Notes: a model not told the origin generated them from the sequence alone. Shown: positions 34,281 to 42,613, numbered from the stretch's first letter. The stretch is DNA of 64,000 bases from Pimelobacter simplex (GCA_016803235.1 JADCLI010000014.1:46653-110652), one strand, 5' to 3'. Numbers and translations are program-made.

Positions 34281-34445
34281 TTCACATAGAATTCCCATAG
34301 AAAGCTGGCCGATCGGCGTTCCCAGGCCATTCCCAAGGACCAGGCGCGGATGGATCGGCATGGTGTGACACGGGCCGACAAGGGAGTTGGGATGACAAAA
34401 GCGCAGGTCAGGCGTGCATTGAGCTCGCTGACCTGCGCCTTTGCG
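34281..34445. repeat. Right-end copy of the att-adjacent repeat
   Basis: Counterpart of 18261-18424. Here TCACATAGAATTCCCATAGA shows two CATAGA motifs at short spacing, which could be integrase arm-binding sites of the former attP. The stretch ends with the tRNA-Arg terminator hairpin. Confidence 0.55.
34401..34438 (-). terminator. Terminator of tRNA-Arg(CCT)
   Basis: GCGCAGGTCAG (34401-34411) pairs perfectly with CTGACCTGCGC (34428-34438) directly after the tRNA on the minus strand, with a run of A on one side and T on the other. An equivalent but imperfect hairpin exists at the left att site. Confidence 0.75.
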
Positions 34446-34491
34446 TCGGTGCCCCAGGCAAGAGTCGAACTTGCGACCTTTCGCTTAGGAG
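34446..34491. repeat. Right attachment site of island 1
   Basis: Identical over 46 bases to 18425-18470. It covers the tRNA-Arg 3' half from the anticodon loop to three bases past the discriminator and joins the intact 5' half of the tRNA at 34492. Confidence 0.9.
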
Positions 34492-34522
34492 GCGGCTGCT
34501 CTATCCACTGAGCTACTGGGGC
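34450..34522 (-). tRNA. tRNA-Arg, anticodon CCT
   Basis: Seventy-three bases on the minus strand. Acceptor GCCCCAG pairs with CTGGGGC; the D arm GCTC/GAGC, T arm GCAAG/CTTGC and anticodon loop CTCCTAA (CCT, reading AGG) are clear. The discriminator is A and CCA is not encoded. The anticodon stem pairs GCCGC with GCGAA, leaving the outer two pairs as G-A and C-A mismatches, which is unusual. Host site of island 1. Confidence 0.88.
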
Positions 34523-34725
34523 GTGCAGGCCATCTTGTCAGGTCCGCGCGGTGGACTCCGGATTGGGTCGTCGCCGGGGGGAGCGGCGACAATGGTGAGC
34601 GACTCGCCGTCGGTGTTGTCGCAGGCCCGTACGGTGGGCGTGGTACCAGTGCCGTCGGCCGCTGACTCGGCAGCGACGTCGAGACCCAGACCATCCGCCG
34701 CGAGCGGCCACACGACCAGGTGATC

Positions 34726-36117
34726 ATGACGCAGGACGTTGAATCCAGGCGCCCCGACGCGCCCGGGAGCCGCGCGCGCCGGGTGCCGACCTCGCGGGCC
34801 GACCGGGATCGCCGCCGCCCCCGCGGCGAGCGCGGCAGCCGCGCCTCCCGTGCCGGCGCGGGGAAGCGGGTCGCCGGTGGACGGCGCAAGGCGCCGCAGC
34901 CCGGCAAGGTCGTCCTCAAGGTGATCCTCGCCAGCCTGCTCTCGCTCGGCCTGGCGACCGGCCTCGGCGTGGTCCTGATCTACAACAACTGGAACAGCAA
35001 CATCGACCGGCAGGACCTCGCCGCGCAGCTCGGCAACGACCGCCCGAAGAAGGAGAAGGTCGCCGGGCCGCAGCAGCCGATGAACATCCTGGTGATGGGC
35101 TCCGACAGTCGCGACTGCGAGGGCTGCGGGGTCGACGGGGAGTCGACCAACGGCCTGTCCGACACCACGATCCTGTTCCACCTCTCGGCGAACCGGAAGT
35201 TCGCCTACGGCATCTCCATCCCGCGCGACACCGCCGTGATGCGGCCGACCTGCTACAAGCCCGACGGCTCCGAGATCCGCGCCGCGACGTCGTACGACAA
35301 GTGGAACGCCGCCTTCTCCTACGGCGGCCCGGCGTGCACCATCCGCCAGTTCGAGCAGGTCACCGGCATCCCGCTCGACAACTACGTCGTGGTCAACTTC
35401 GGCCAGTTCAAGGACATGGTCAACGCTCTCGACGGCGTCGAGGTCTGCATCCCCGACGACATCGACGACGACGTCCGCAACATCCACCTCAAGGCCGGCA
35501 CCCGCGAGATCAAGGGGAACGAGGCGCTCACCTACGTGCGGGCCCGCTACCGGATCGGCGACGGCACCGACCCCAACCGCACGCGGCGCCAGCAGGCGTT
35601 CATCGGCTCGATGATCAACAAGGCGCTGACCGCCGGCATGCTGGCGCGGCCCGACCGGCTGGTCGGCTTCATGAACGCCGCGACCACCGGACTGCAGACC
35701 GACTTCAAGGGCATCGCGCAGATGGCGGACCTGGGCGTGACCGCCCAGGGCATCGGAGCCGACAACATCAAGTTCATCACCACGCCGTGGGCCTACTCCG
35801 ACAAGGTGAGCTCCGGCATCGAGTGGACGCCCGAGGTCGAGAAGCTGTGGCAGCTCGTCCGCGAGGACAAGCGCCTGACGCCGGAGTTCCTCAAGGACGC
35901 GCTCAGCGCGGGCGACAACCCGGACGGCTCGCCGTCCGTGACGGCGGGCTCCGGCCAGGCGCCGTCCGAGACGACGTCGCCCTCGGAGACGGCCAGCCCG
36001 TCCGAGTCCGGCACCCCGTCCGGTACGCCGGGTGGCTCCGCCGGCAACGGCACGCCCACCCCGCCGGCCACGGGCCTGAGCGCGGCCGGTCGCGACGCCG
36101 CCGGCCTGTGCACCTGA
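34726..36117 (+). CDS. LytR-CpsA-Psr (LCP) family cell-wall glycopolymer ligase
   Basis: Membrane enzyme that moves lipid-linked glycopolymers onto peptidoglycan outside the cell. A long Arg-rich cytoplasmic head (about 60 residues), one helix (VILASLLSLGLATGLGVVLI), then the LCP domain: NILVMGSDSRD, DTTILFHLSAN, GISIPRDTAV with the catalytic Arg/Asp, NYVVVNFGQFKDMVNALDGV, GNEALTYVRARYRI and the conserved RRQQAFI. The tail is a Ser/Thr/Pro spacer rich in SPSE units and ends with one Cys. About 463 residues. GTG 34720 is an alternative start. A small conserved gene follows 11 bases later. Confidence 0.9.
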   Translation: MTQDVESRRPDAPGSRARRVPTSRADRDRRRPRGERGSRASRAGAGKRVAGGRRKAPQPGKVVLKVILASLLSLGLATGLGVVLIYNNWNSNIDRQDLAAQLGNDRPKKEKVAGPQQPMNILVMGSDSRDCEGCGVDGESTNGLSDTTILFHLSANRKFAYGISIPRDTAVMRPTCYKPDGSEIRAATSYDKWNAAFSYGGPACTIRQFEQVTGIPLDNYVVVNFGQFKDMVNALDGVEVCIPDDIDDDVRNIHLKAGTREIKGNEALTYVRARYRIGDGTDPNRTRRQQAFIGSMINKALTAGMLARPDRLVGFMNAATTGLQTDFKGIAQMADLGVTAQGIGADNIKFITTPWAYSDKVSSGIEWTPEVEKLWQLVREDKRLTPEFLKDALSAGDNPDGSPSVTAGSGQAPSETTSPSETASPSESGTPSGTPGGSAGNGTPTPPATGLSAAGRDAAGLCT

Positions 36118-36128
36118 GGCAGTCGGGC

Positions 36129-36308
36129 ATGGGCGAGCAGGGCAGCAGCAGGAGCGACTGGGAGCGGCGGCGCCGGCTCGCGGAGATCTTCGGTGACGCC
36201 GAGCCGTCGGTGACCTCCGACGAGCGGGACGACGCGGCGCCTGAGGCGCGGGAGAGCGCGAGCGAGCGCTGGCTCAGGTCGCAGGTCCCGCCGCACCACG
36301 GCAGCTGA
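36129..36308 (+). CDS. Small conserved actinobacterial protein after the LCP gene
   Basis: 59 residues: a basic, helical middle (SDWERRRRLAEIFGDAEPSV) and the end WLRSQVPPHHGS. Short proteins with this plan and a PPHHG end recur beside LCP genes in actinobacteria, which supports it as a gene. No domain of known function. ATG 36129 is 11 bases after the LCP stop, so the two are likely co-transcribed. Confidence 0.7.
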   Translation: MGEQGSSRSDWERRRRLAEIFGDAEPSVTSDERDDAAPEARESASERWLRSQVPPHHGS

Positions 36309-36317
36309 GGGTCTCAA

Positions 36318-36386
36318 GACGGTTGCTGCGCAACCTCCTCGACCACCGGAAAGAGACGGTTGCTGCGCAACCTCCTCGACCACCGG
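36318..36386. repeat. Two tandem REP-like hairpin units
   Basis: A 32-base unit starting GACGGTTGCTGCGCAACC occurs at 36318-36349 and 36355-36386, with a 37-base period. Each unit contains GGTTGC-TGC-GCAACC, a perfect hairpin. Such palindromic units between genes are common in high-GC actinobacteria. Confidence 0.8.
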
Positions 36387-36391
36387 GAAGC

Positions 36392-36428
36392 ACCGAGGGC
36401 CGGCGGGGATGCCCCACCGGCCCTCGGT
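36392..36428. terminator. Bidirectional hairpin between convergent genes
   Basis: ACCGAGGGCCGG pairs perfectly with CCGGCCCTCGGT, and the inner GGGG/CCCC extends the stem. It lies 20 bases after the minus-strand mscL stop and serves the LCP side as well. Confidence 0.8.
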
Positions 36429-36448
36429 CTCGTTCGTCTGCGAGCGCG

Positions 36449-36802
36449 TCAGTCGCGCGCCGCCAGCGCGTTGCGGATGTCGGTCAGCAGCTCGATCTCG
36501 GTCGGGCCGCCGACGTCGACGGGGAAGAAGCGCTCCTTGGCCTTCGTGTAGGGCGTGACCACGAGGAAGTACAGGACCGCGGCGAGGATCACGAAGGCGA
36601 TCACGGCGTTGATGAACGGCGCGACGTCGACGTCGGCGATGATCATCGCGCCCACCTGCTGGGCCCCGCCGAGCTTGCCGATGTAGGCGAGCAGGACGTC
36701 GGTGAAGGTCTTGACGACCGCGGCGAACGACGTGCCGATGATGAACGCGACCGCGAGGTCGACGAGGTCACCCTTGAGGATGAAGTTCTTGAACCCGGAC
36801 AT
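36449..36802 (-). CDS. mscL: Large-conductance mechanosensitive channel
   Basis: Opens under membrane stretch to release solutes on osmotic downshock. 117 residues with the N-terminal helix FKNFILKGDLVDLAVAFIIG, TM1 through AAVVKTFTDVLL, and TM2 (FINAVIAFVILAAVLYFLVV) followed by the cytoplasmic RNALAARD helix, all as in MscL. Its ATG has GGAGAG before it. Monocistronic. Confidence 0.93.
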   Translation of the reverse strand: MSGFKNFILKGDLVDLAVAFIIGTSFAAVVKTFTDVLLAYIGKLGGAQQVGAMIIADVDVAPFINAVIAFVILAAVLYFLVVTPYTKAKERFFPVDVGGPTEIELLTDIRNALAARD

Positions 36803-36862
36803 GTATCTCTCCTCTTCCCGAGCGTGGTGGTGGAGGTGGGGACTCGCTCCTGGCCCCAGAAA

Positions 36863-37498
36863 CTAACTGCGACTCCATGTATAAGTCACGTACTCGGCAG
36901 CGGACGCCGCCGTCACCTGGTGCACGCTGCCCGAATCTAGGGCCAGCACCACCAGCCGCCCGGGAAGCGCGCCGTCGGTCGCCGAGGCCGGGTCCGGTAC
37001 CGCGAGCACGGTCGCGTCGCGGGCCAGCAGGGTCGTCGTGCCGGCCTGCGGGTCGGTGCCGAGCAGGCTGATCCGGTCGCCCGGGCGCAGCAGGGCGACC
37101 TGGGCCGCGTCGGAGAGCCGGACCGGGACGATGGCCGTGCCGGCCGGCTGGGCGGCGCCGAGACGGGGGCCGACCAGGCGGACGTCGGTGACGGCCTCGC
37201 CGGCGCGCACGGGAGCGGCCAGCCGCCGGCCGACCGGGTGTCGCGCCACCCCGTCCGGGACGACCTCCGGAGGCACCTCCACCGTGACCAGGTCGGCCGC
37301 CGCGACCTCCCGGCCGGCCGGCAGGTCGCGGCCCGCGACCAGCAGCGTGGCGGTCTCGGGCGGTGGCGGCGCGAGGGAGCGCACGGCGACGGCGGCGCCC
37401 ACGCCGAGGAGGAGGGCGGCGATCAGTCGCCGCCGGCGCAGCACGCGTCGTCGTACCTGGTCGCGGGCGTCACGCAGCCGGTGCAGCAGGGAGTCCAT
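36863..37498 (-). CDS. SAF-domain protein, CpaB/RcpC-like
   Basis: 211 residues: a short Arg-rich cytoplasmic head, one helix (RLIAALLLGVGAAVAVRSL), then a SAF domain (LLVAGRDLPAGREVAAADLV, TVEVPPEVVPDGVARHPVGR) and an RcpC-type region (GTAIVPVRLSDAAQVALLRPGDRISLLG). Such proteins assemble Flp/Tad pili. No other tad genes are close, so it may act alone or with a distant locus. Confidence 0.8.
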   Translation of the reverse strand: MDSLLHRLRDARDQVRRRVLRRRRLIAALLLGVGAAVAVRSLAPPPPETATLLVAGRDLPAGREVAAADLVTVEVPPEVVPDGVARHPVGRRLAAPVRAGEAVTDVRLVGPRLGAAQPAGTAIVPVRLSDAAQVALLRPGDRISLLGTDPQAGTTTLLARDATVLAVPDPASATDGALPGRLVVLALDSGSVHQVTAASAAEYVTYTWSRS

Positions 37499-37558
37499 GC
37501 AGGCGACCGTAGGTCGCCCCGGCGCCGGCTGCCGGCGCCATCCACAGGCCCTGCGGGA

Positions 37559-37879
37559 TCAGGCGGGGGAGGCGGCCGAGGCCGAGCTCGACGAGCCGGA
37601 GGAGTCGCTCGACGAGCTGCTCGAGCCGCTCGAGTCGCTCGAGGCCGACGCCGCGGCCGACGCCGCGGCCGGCGTGGCGGGCGTGCTCGAGGCGCTGCTC
37701 GACGACTTGCTGTCGGTCTTGTAGAAGCCGGAGCCCTTGAACACGACACCGACGGAGTTGAACACCTTGCGCAGCTTGCCGGTGCACTCCGGGCACGTGG
37801 TCAGGGCGTCGTCGCTGAACTTCTGGACCTGCTCGAAGGCGTGACCGCACTCGGTGCACAGGTACTGGTAGGTGGGCAT
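37559..37879 (-). CDS. FmdB-family zinc ribbon protein
   Basis: 106 residues. MPTYQYLCTECGHAFEQVQ and TTCPECTGKLRKVFNSVGV give the two CxxC knuckles of the FmdB ribbon; the last half is a low-complexity Ser/Ala tail. Function in actinobacteria is unknown, often thought regulatory. Its leader contains a CIRCE-like operator 28 bases upstream, so it may be a heat-shock gene under HrcA. Confidence 0.85.
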   Translation of the reverse strand: MPTYQYLCTECGHAFEQVQKFSDDALTTCPECTGKLRKVFNSVGVVFKGSGFYKTDSKSSSSASSTPATPAAASAAASASSDSSGSSSSSSDSSGSSSSASAASPA

Positions 37880-37892
37880 CGACGTTCCTCGC

Positions 37893-37933
37893 TTGGCACT
37901 CTCGCCCTAGCACTCTTGCCGGGCGAGTGCCAA
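37893..37933. promoter_or_regulatory. CIRCE-like HrcA operator with an extra half-site
   Basis: CTAGCACTC (37907-37915), nine bases, GAGTGCCAA (37925-37933) differs from the CIRCE consensus TTAGCACTC-N9-GAGTGCTAA at two bases. A third half-site TTGGCACTC lies at 37893-37901. The site sits between divergent fmdB and the acylase gene, next to the fmdB start. Confidence 0.8.
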
Positions 37934-37975
37934 TGCTACGTCAGCGTGCAACCACACGGCACAATGGCGCCCACC

Positions 37976-40606
37976 ATGGTGGACGTCGACTCTCCCTCCC
38001 CGAACCGTGCGCCCCGATGGCCCCGCTGGCTGCGCTGGACCGCCGCCCTCGGCATCCTCCTCGTCCTGGTCCTCGTCGCGGGCCTGACGACCGCGGTCGT
38101 CGGCGTGCGTCGCTCGTGGCCGCAGACCGGGGGCGAGCTGTCGATCAGCGGCCTCGAGGGCGAGGTCCGGGTCGTGCGCGACGGCCACGGCATCCCGCAG
38201 ATCTACGCCGACTCCACCCACGACCTGATGCTGGCCCAGGGCTTCGTGCACGCGCAGGACCGCTTCTTCGAGATGGACGTACGACGTCATGCGACCGCCG
38301 GGCGCCTCTCGGAGCTCTTCGGCGAGTCCGGCCTGGAGACCGACCTCGTCGTGCGCACCCTCGGCTGGCGCGACGTCGCCGAGAAGGAGGTCGCGCTCCT
38401 GCGCCCGGCCACCCGCAGCGCGCTGGACGCCTACGCGGAGGGCGTCAACGCCTACCTCGAGGGCCGCTCCACCTCCGAGATGTCGCTGGAGTACGCACTC
38501 CTCGGCGTCACCGGCCTCGACTACCAGCCCGAGCAGTGGACCGCCGTCGACTCGGTCGCCTGGCTCAAGGCCATGGCCTGGGACCTGCGGGGCAACCTCG
38601 AGGAGGAGATCGGCCGCGCGATCGCGACCGCGACCGTCGGGGAGGACCGCACGCAGGACCTCTACCCCGGCTACCCGTACGCCGCGCACGAGCCGATCGT
38701 GCAGCAGGGCGGCGTCGTCGAGGGCGCCTTCGACCAGGACGCGACCGGCGCCCCCGCCGGCTCCCTGCTGCGCCCCGCTCCCGCCGACGCCGGTACGGTG
38801 CGCGCGCTCGCGACGGTGCGCGAGGTGCTCGCCGGCGTACCCGCCCTGCTGGGGAAGGGCGACGGCATCGGCAGCAACGCCTGGGTCGTCGACGGCGACC
38901 ACACCGACACCGGCGCGCCGATCCTCGCCAACGACCCGCACCTGGGCATCTCGCTGCCCGGCGTGTGGACCCAGGTCGGTCTGCACTGCCGCACGCTGTC
39001 CGCCGAGTGCCCCTACGACGTGGCCGGGTTCAGCTTCTCCGGGGTGCCCGGTGTGGTGATCGGCCACAACCGTGACATCGCCTGGGGCTTCACGAACCTT
39101 GGCCCCGACGTGACCGACCTGTACGTCGAACGGGTCACCGGCGACGAGTGGGAGTACGACGGCCAGCGGCTCCCGCTGATCCGCCGTACCGAGACGATCG
39201 AGGTCCGCGACGGCGAGGACGTCGAGATCACGGTCCGCTCCACGAGCCACGGTCCGCTGCTGTCCGACCTCGCGCGGTTCGCCGACGAGGACGGCATCGA
39301 GATCACCGAGGACGGCCTGCTCGACCAGGTCGACGCCGTCGCCGACGGTGAGCAGGACGAGTCCGCGGGCGACACCGCCATCTCGCTCGCCTGGACCGCG
39401 CTCACCCCGCGCCCGACCGCGGACGCACTGCTCGCGCTCGACCGCGCCGGCGACTGGACCGAGTTCCGCAAGGCGCTGTCCTCCTTCGCCGTCCCCGGCC
39501 AGAACGTCGTGTACGCCGACGCCGAGGGCCACATCGGCTACCAGGCGACCGGCGTCGTCCCCGTCCGCCGTCGCGGCAACGACGGCCGGCTGCCGGCCGC
39601 GGGGTGGCTCAAGGACACCGACTGGACCGGCGACGTCGTCCCCTTCGACGCGCTGCCCAACGTCCTGGACCCCGACTCCGGGATCATCGCCACCGCCAAC
39701 CAGGCCGTGATCGACCCGACCCGCTACGCGCCGTACCTCACCTCGGACTGGGACCTCGGCTACCGCTCGGACCGGATCAACCGGCTGCTCGCCGCCGACG
39801 ACGAGCTGAGCGTCGAGGGGATGGCGGCCATCCAGCTCGACGACCGCAGCGCGATCGGCGAGGCGCTGACGCCGTACCTCCTCGACGTCGACCTGCCCGG
39901 CGGCTACTACTCCGACGGGCAGCGGCTGCTGAGGTCGTGGAACTACCAGCAGGACGCCGAGAGCGCGGCCGCGGCGTACTTCAACGTGGTGTGGCGCGAG
40001 CTGCTCGCCCGCACCTTCTCCGACGAGCTCCCGAAGGTGGTCCAGCCCGACGGCGGCGACCGCTGGTTCGCGGTCGTCGGCAGCCTGCTGCCGCGCGGGA
40101 AGAACCCGTGGTGGGACGACGTGCGCACCGACGACAAGGTCGAGCGGCGCACCGACATCCTGCGCGACGCGATGATCGCGGCGCGCGACGAGATGACCGC
40201 GCTCGAGTCCCCGGACCCCGCCGAGTGGTCGTGGGGGGCGCTGCACGAGCTCGAGCTGCGCTCCTCGACGTTGGGGGAGTCCGGGATCGGCATCGTCGAG
40301 CGGATGTTCAACCGCGACGGCTGGGAGGTCGGCGGCGGCGGCTCGCTGGTCAACGCGACCGCATGGGACGCGCGCGCCGGCTACCGGGTCGCGACCGCCC
40401 CGTCGATGCGGATGGTGGTGCCGATGGACGACCTCGACGCCGCCCGCTGGATCAACCTCACCGGTGTCTCCGGGCACGCCTTCCACCCGAACTACACCGA
40501 CCAGACCGACCTGTGGGCCCGCGGCGAGACGCTGCCCTGGGTGTTCTCGGAGAAGGCGGTCGACCGGGCGGCCGAGGACGTGCTGGTGCTCAGGCCCGAG
40601 GGCTGA
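37976..40606 (+). CDS. Penicillin acylase family N-terminal nucleophile hydrolase
   Basis: Secreted or membrane-tethered amide hydrolase of the penicillin/acyl-homoserine-lactone acylase family. An N-terminal helix (WTAALGILLVLVLVAGLTTA) is followed by the alpha chain (VRVVRDGHGIPQIYADS, AQGFVHAQDRFFEMDVRR), then a linker and the beta chain starting at the nucleophile Ser in GIGSNAWVV near residue 300. Further landmarks are LANDPHLGISLPGVW and GVPGVVIGHNRDIAWGFTN. About 876 residues. ATG 37976 is chosen; ATG 37964 is equally possible. The end overlaps the 5-FCL gene by 17 bases tail to tail. The substrate could be a quorum signal, beta-lactam or lipopeptide. Confidence 0.88.
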   Translation: MVDVDSPSPNRAPRWPRWLRWTAALGILLVLVLVAGLTTAVVGVRRSWPQTGGELSISGLEGEVRVVRDGHGIPQIYADSTHDLMLAQGFVHAQDRFFEMDVRRHATAGRLSELFGESGLETDLVVRTLGWRDVAEKEVALLRPATRSALDAYAEGVNAYLEGRSTSEMSLEYALLGVTGLDYQPEQWTAVDSVAWLKAMAWDLRGNLEEEIGRAIATATVGEDRTQDLYPGYPYAAHEPIVQQGGVVEGAFDQDATGAPAGSLLRPAPADAGTVRALATVREVLAGVPALLGKGDGIGSNAWVVDGDHTDTGAPILANDPHLGISLPGVWTQVGLHCRTLSAECPYDVAGFSFSGVPGVVIGHNRDIAWGFTNLGPDVTDLYVERVTGDEWEYDGQRLPLIRRTETIEVRDGEDVEITVRSTSHGPLLSDLARFADEDGIEITEDGLLDQVDAVADGEQDESAGDTAISLAWTALTPRPTADALLALDRAGDWTEFRKALSSFAVPGQNVVYADAEGHIGYQATGVVPVRRRGNDGRLPAAGWLKDTDWTGDVVPFDALPNVLDPDSGIIATANQAVIDPTRYAPYLTSDWDLGYRSDRINRLLAADDELSVEGMAAIQLDDRSAIGEALTPYLLDVDLPGGYYSDGQRLLRSWNYQQDAESAAAAYFNVVWRELLARTFSDELPKVVQPDGGDRWFAVVGSLLPRGKNPWWDDVRTDDKVERRTDILRDAMIAARDEMTALESPDPAEWSWGALHELELRSSTLGESGIGIVERMFNRDGWEVGGGGSLVNATAWDARAGYRVATAPSMRMVVPMDDLDAARWINLTGVSGHAFHPNYTDQTDLWARGETLPWVFSEKAVDRAAEDVLVLRPEG

Positions 40607-41192
40607 ACCGCAGCACCCCGCCGGGGGTCGCGGCCGCGGTGACCGGACGGTCGTGCGGCTCGGCGGGGACGTCGGGCAGCACCTCGTCGACGTAGACCAG
40701 GACGCAGGTGAACGTGCCGACCGGCACCCGCGCCAGCGCCCGGTCGTAGGACCCGCCGCCGCGGCCCAGCCGCATCCCGTCGGTCGACACGGCCAGGCCG
40801 GGCACGAGGACGACGTCGGCGGTCGCCACGGCGTCGTACCCGAGGGGCCGGCCGACCGGCTCGAGCAGCCCGCGCCGGGCCGGCGCCAGCGACGTCGGGC
40901 CGTGGTACGCCGCCCAGTCGAGGTCGTTGTCGGGCTGCAGCACCGGCAGGATGACCCGCTTGCCGGCGTCGACCAGCAGGTCGAGCAGGGCGGTGGTGCC
41001 GGGTTCGGTGCCGACCGAGACGTACGCCGCGACGGTCGCCGCCCGGCGTACCTCCGGGGCCGCGAGCAGGTGCTCGGCGATGGCCCGGGCGGCGGCTCCG
41101 ACCTCGGTCAGCGAGCGGCGTCGCCGAGCGGTGAGGAGCTGGTCGCGGGCCGCGACCTTGGCCGCTCCGTGGAGCGGATGTGGACCTGTCAC
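40590..41192 (-). CDS. 5-formyltetrahydrofolate cyclo-ligase
   Basis: Converts 5-formyl-THF to 5,10-methenyl-THF with ATP. 200 residues with the N-terminal basic helix KVAARDQLLTARRRRS, the substrate pocket EPVG, and the ATP-binding signature VPGLAVSTDGMRLGRGGGSYDRAL near 140-160. Divergent from galU with 23 bases between starts, so the promoters must overlap. Confidence 0.92.
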   Translation of the reverse strand: MTGPHPLHGAAKVAARDQLLTARRRRSLTEVGAAARAIAEHLLAAPEVRRAATVAAYVSVGTEPGTTALLDLLVDAGKRVILPVLQPDNDLDWAAYHGPTSLAPARRGLLEPVGRPLGYDAVATADVVLVPGLAVSTDGMRLGRGGGSYDRALARVPVGTFTCVLVYVDEVLPDVPAEPHDRPVTAAATPGGVLRFSPRA

Positions 41193-41215
41193 GCAGGAAG
41201 CCTACGATCGGCAGC

Positions 41216-42613
41216 ATGGGTATGAGTGGCCGCAGTGGCGGTCTCGAGAAGGCGCGGGCGAAGATGCTCGACGCAGGGGTCGACCCCGTGGCGATCGAGA
41301 CGTTCGCGCACTACTACCGCCTGCTCGAGCACGGCGAGACGGGCATGATCCCCGAGTCGAGCATCGAGCCGGTCGACATGGACAGCCTGGCCGACGTCGA
41401 GGTCGCCGACGACGTCGCCGCCGAGGCGATCGGCAAGACGGTGGCGATCAAGCTCAACGGCGGGCTCGGCACGTCCATGGGCATGGAGCGCGCCAAGTCG
41501 CTGCTGTGCGTGCGCCGCGGGCTCTCCTTCCTCGACATCATCGCCCGCCAGGCGCTGCACCTGCGGCGCGAGCACGGCGCCCGGCTGCCGCTGATCTTCA
41601 TGAACTCCTTCCGCACCTCCGGCGACACGCTCGACGCGCTGGGCCGCTACGAGGACCTCCCCGTCGAGGGGCTGCCGCTGGACTTCCTGCAGAACAAGGA
41701 GCCCAAGCTCCTCACCGCCGACCTGAGCCCGGTGTCGTGGCCGAAGGACCCCGACCTGGAGTGGTGTCCGCCCGGCCACGGCGACCTCTACACCGCGCTG
41801 CGGGGCACCGGCCTGCTGGACCTGCTGATCCAGCAGGGCTACCGCTACGTGTTCGTGTCCAACTCCGACAACCTCGGTGCCGTCCCCGACCCGCGGGTCG
41901 CGGGCTGGTTCGCCTCGAGTGGTGCGCCGTTCGCGATCGAGGCGGTGCGTCGTACCGCCTCGGACCGCAAGGGCGGCCACTTCGCGCGTCGCAAGGCCGA
42001 CGGCCGGATCGTGCTGCGCGAGACCGCGCAGACGCTGCCCGAGGACCGCGAGGCGCTCGCCGACCTCGACCGGCACCGGTTCACCTCGACCAACAACCTG
42101 TGGTTCGACCTGCACGCGATGAAGACCGTGCTCGACGGTCGTGAGGGCATCCTCGGCCTGCCGCTGATCCGCAACGTCAAGCACGTCGACCCGGCCGACC
42201 CGGCCTCGCCCGAGGTCGTCCAGATCGAGACCGCGATGGGGGCGGCGATCGAGGTCTTCGACGGTGCCCGGCTGATCGAGGTCGGCCGCGACCGGTTCAT
42301 CCCGGTCAAGACCACCAACGACCTGCTGGTGCTGCGCTCCGACGTCTACGAGATCGGCACCGACTTCGCGTTGACCCAGGTCGCCACGGACGTGCCGTAC
42401 GTCGAGCTCGACGCCGACCACTACAAGGTGGTCGGCGAGTTCGACAAGCGCTTCCCCGAGGGCGCGCCCTCGCTGGCCAAGGCCACCGCGCTCAAGGTCG
42501 AGGGCGACTGGACCTTCGGCCACGGCGTCCAGGTCGTCGGCTCCGTCGAGCTCGACGCCAAGGGCGCCCAGCGCGTGCCTGCCGGTGAGGTGCTGTCGGG
42601 CTCGGATGACTGA
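41216..42613 (+). CDS. UTP-glucose-1-phosphate uridylyltransferase, UDPGP family
   Basis: Makes UDP-glucose for cell-wall and exopolysaccharide synthesis. The nucleotide-binding loop IKLNGGLGTSMGMERAKSLL lies near residues 85-105, followed by FMNSFRTSGDT and FVSNSDNLGAVPDP, as in the eukaryote-like UDPGP group rather than the short bacterial GalU. 465 residues from ATG 41216; an upstream GTG is possible. It overlaps the moeA-like gene by eight bases. In corynebacteria and streptomycetes this position also precedes the glp/moeA and glpR/sepX genes. Confidence 0.88.
   Translation: MGMSGRSGGLEKARAKMLDAGVDPVAIETFAHYYRLLEHGETGMIPESSIEPVDMDSLADVEVADDVAAEAIGKTVAIKLNGGLGTSMGMERAKSLLCVRRGLSFLDIIARQALHLRREHGARLPLIFMNSFRTSGDTLDALGRYEDLPVEGLPLDFLQNKEPKLLTADLSPVSWPKDPDLEWCPPGHGDLYTALRGTGLLDLLIQQGYRYVFVSNSDNLGAVPDPRVAGWFASSGAPFAIEAVRRTASDRKGGHFARRKADGRIVLRETAQTLPEDREALADLDRHRFTSTNNLWFDLHAMKTVLDGREGILGLPLIRNVKHVDPADPASPEVVQIETAMGAAIEVFDGARLIEVGRDRFIPVKTTNDLLVLRSDVYEIGTDFALTQVATDVPYVELDADHYKVVGEFDKRFPEGAPSLAKATALKVEGDWTFGHGVQVVGSVELDAKGAQRVPAGEVLSGSDD

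Larger units (their letters stand above)
18425..34491. mobile_element. Island 1: degenerate integrative element in tRNA-Arg(CCT)
   Basis: About 16.0 kb bounded by a 46-bp perfect direct repeat, with the intact tRNA at the right end. Content from left: HTH-Rhs chimera and immunity-like gene, pseudogene debris, selD, tRNA-Sec, selA, selB, rhodanese, a Mau-like operon with a candidate selenoprotein, sigma factor and partner, an ApeA-like remnant, IS3, and gene fragments. Codons use A or T in third position more often than in the flanking backbone. No integrase remains; an excisionase-like helix-turn-helix survives only as the N-terminus of the chimera, so the island is probably locked in place. 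Confidence 0.85.

Noticed and set aside
36318-36350. Transcription terminator in the first REP-like unit
   Set aside because: The stem is only six bases with no T-tract; the stronger hairpin at 36392 is a better terminator.
36318-36386. CRISPR array
   Set aside because: Only two units, spacer of five bases, internal palindrome; no cas genes in the window.
37907-40486. A minus-strand open frame of about 860 codons opposite the acylase gene
   Set aside because: Composition is that of the third-position-biased antisense of a real gene; no domain seen.
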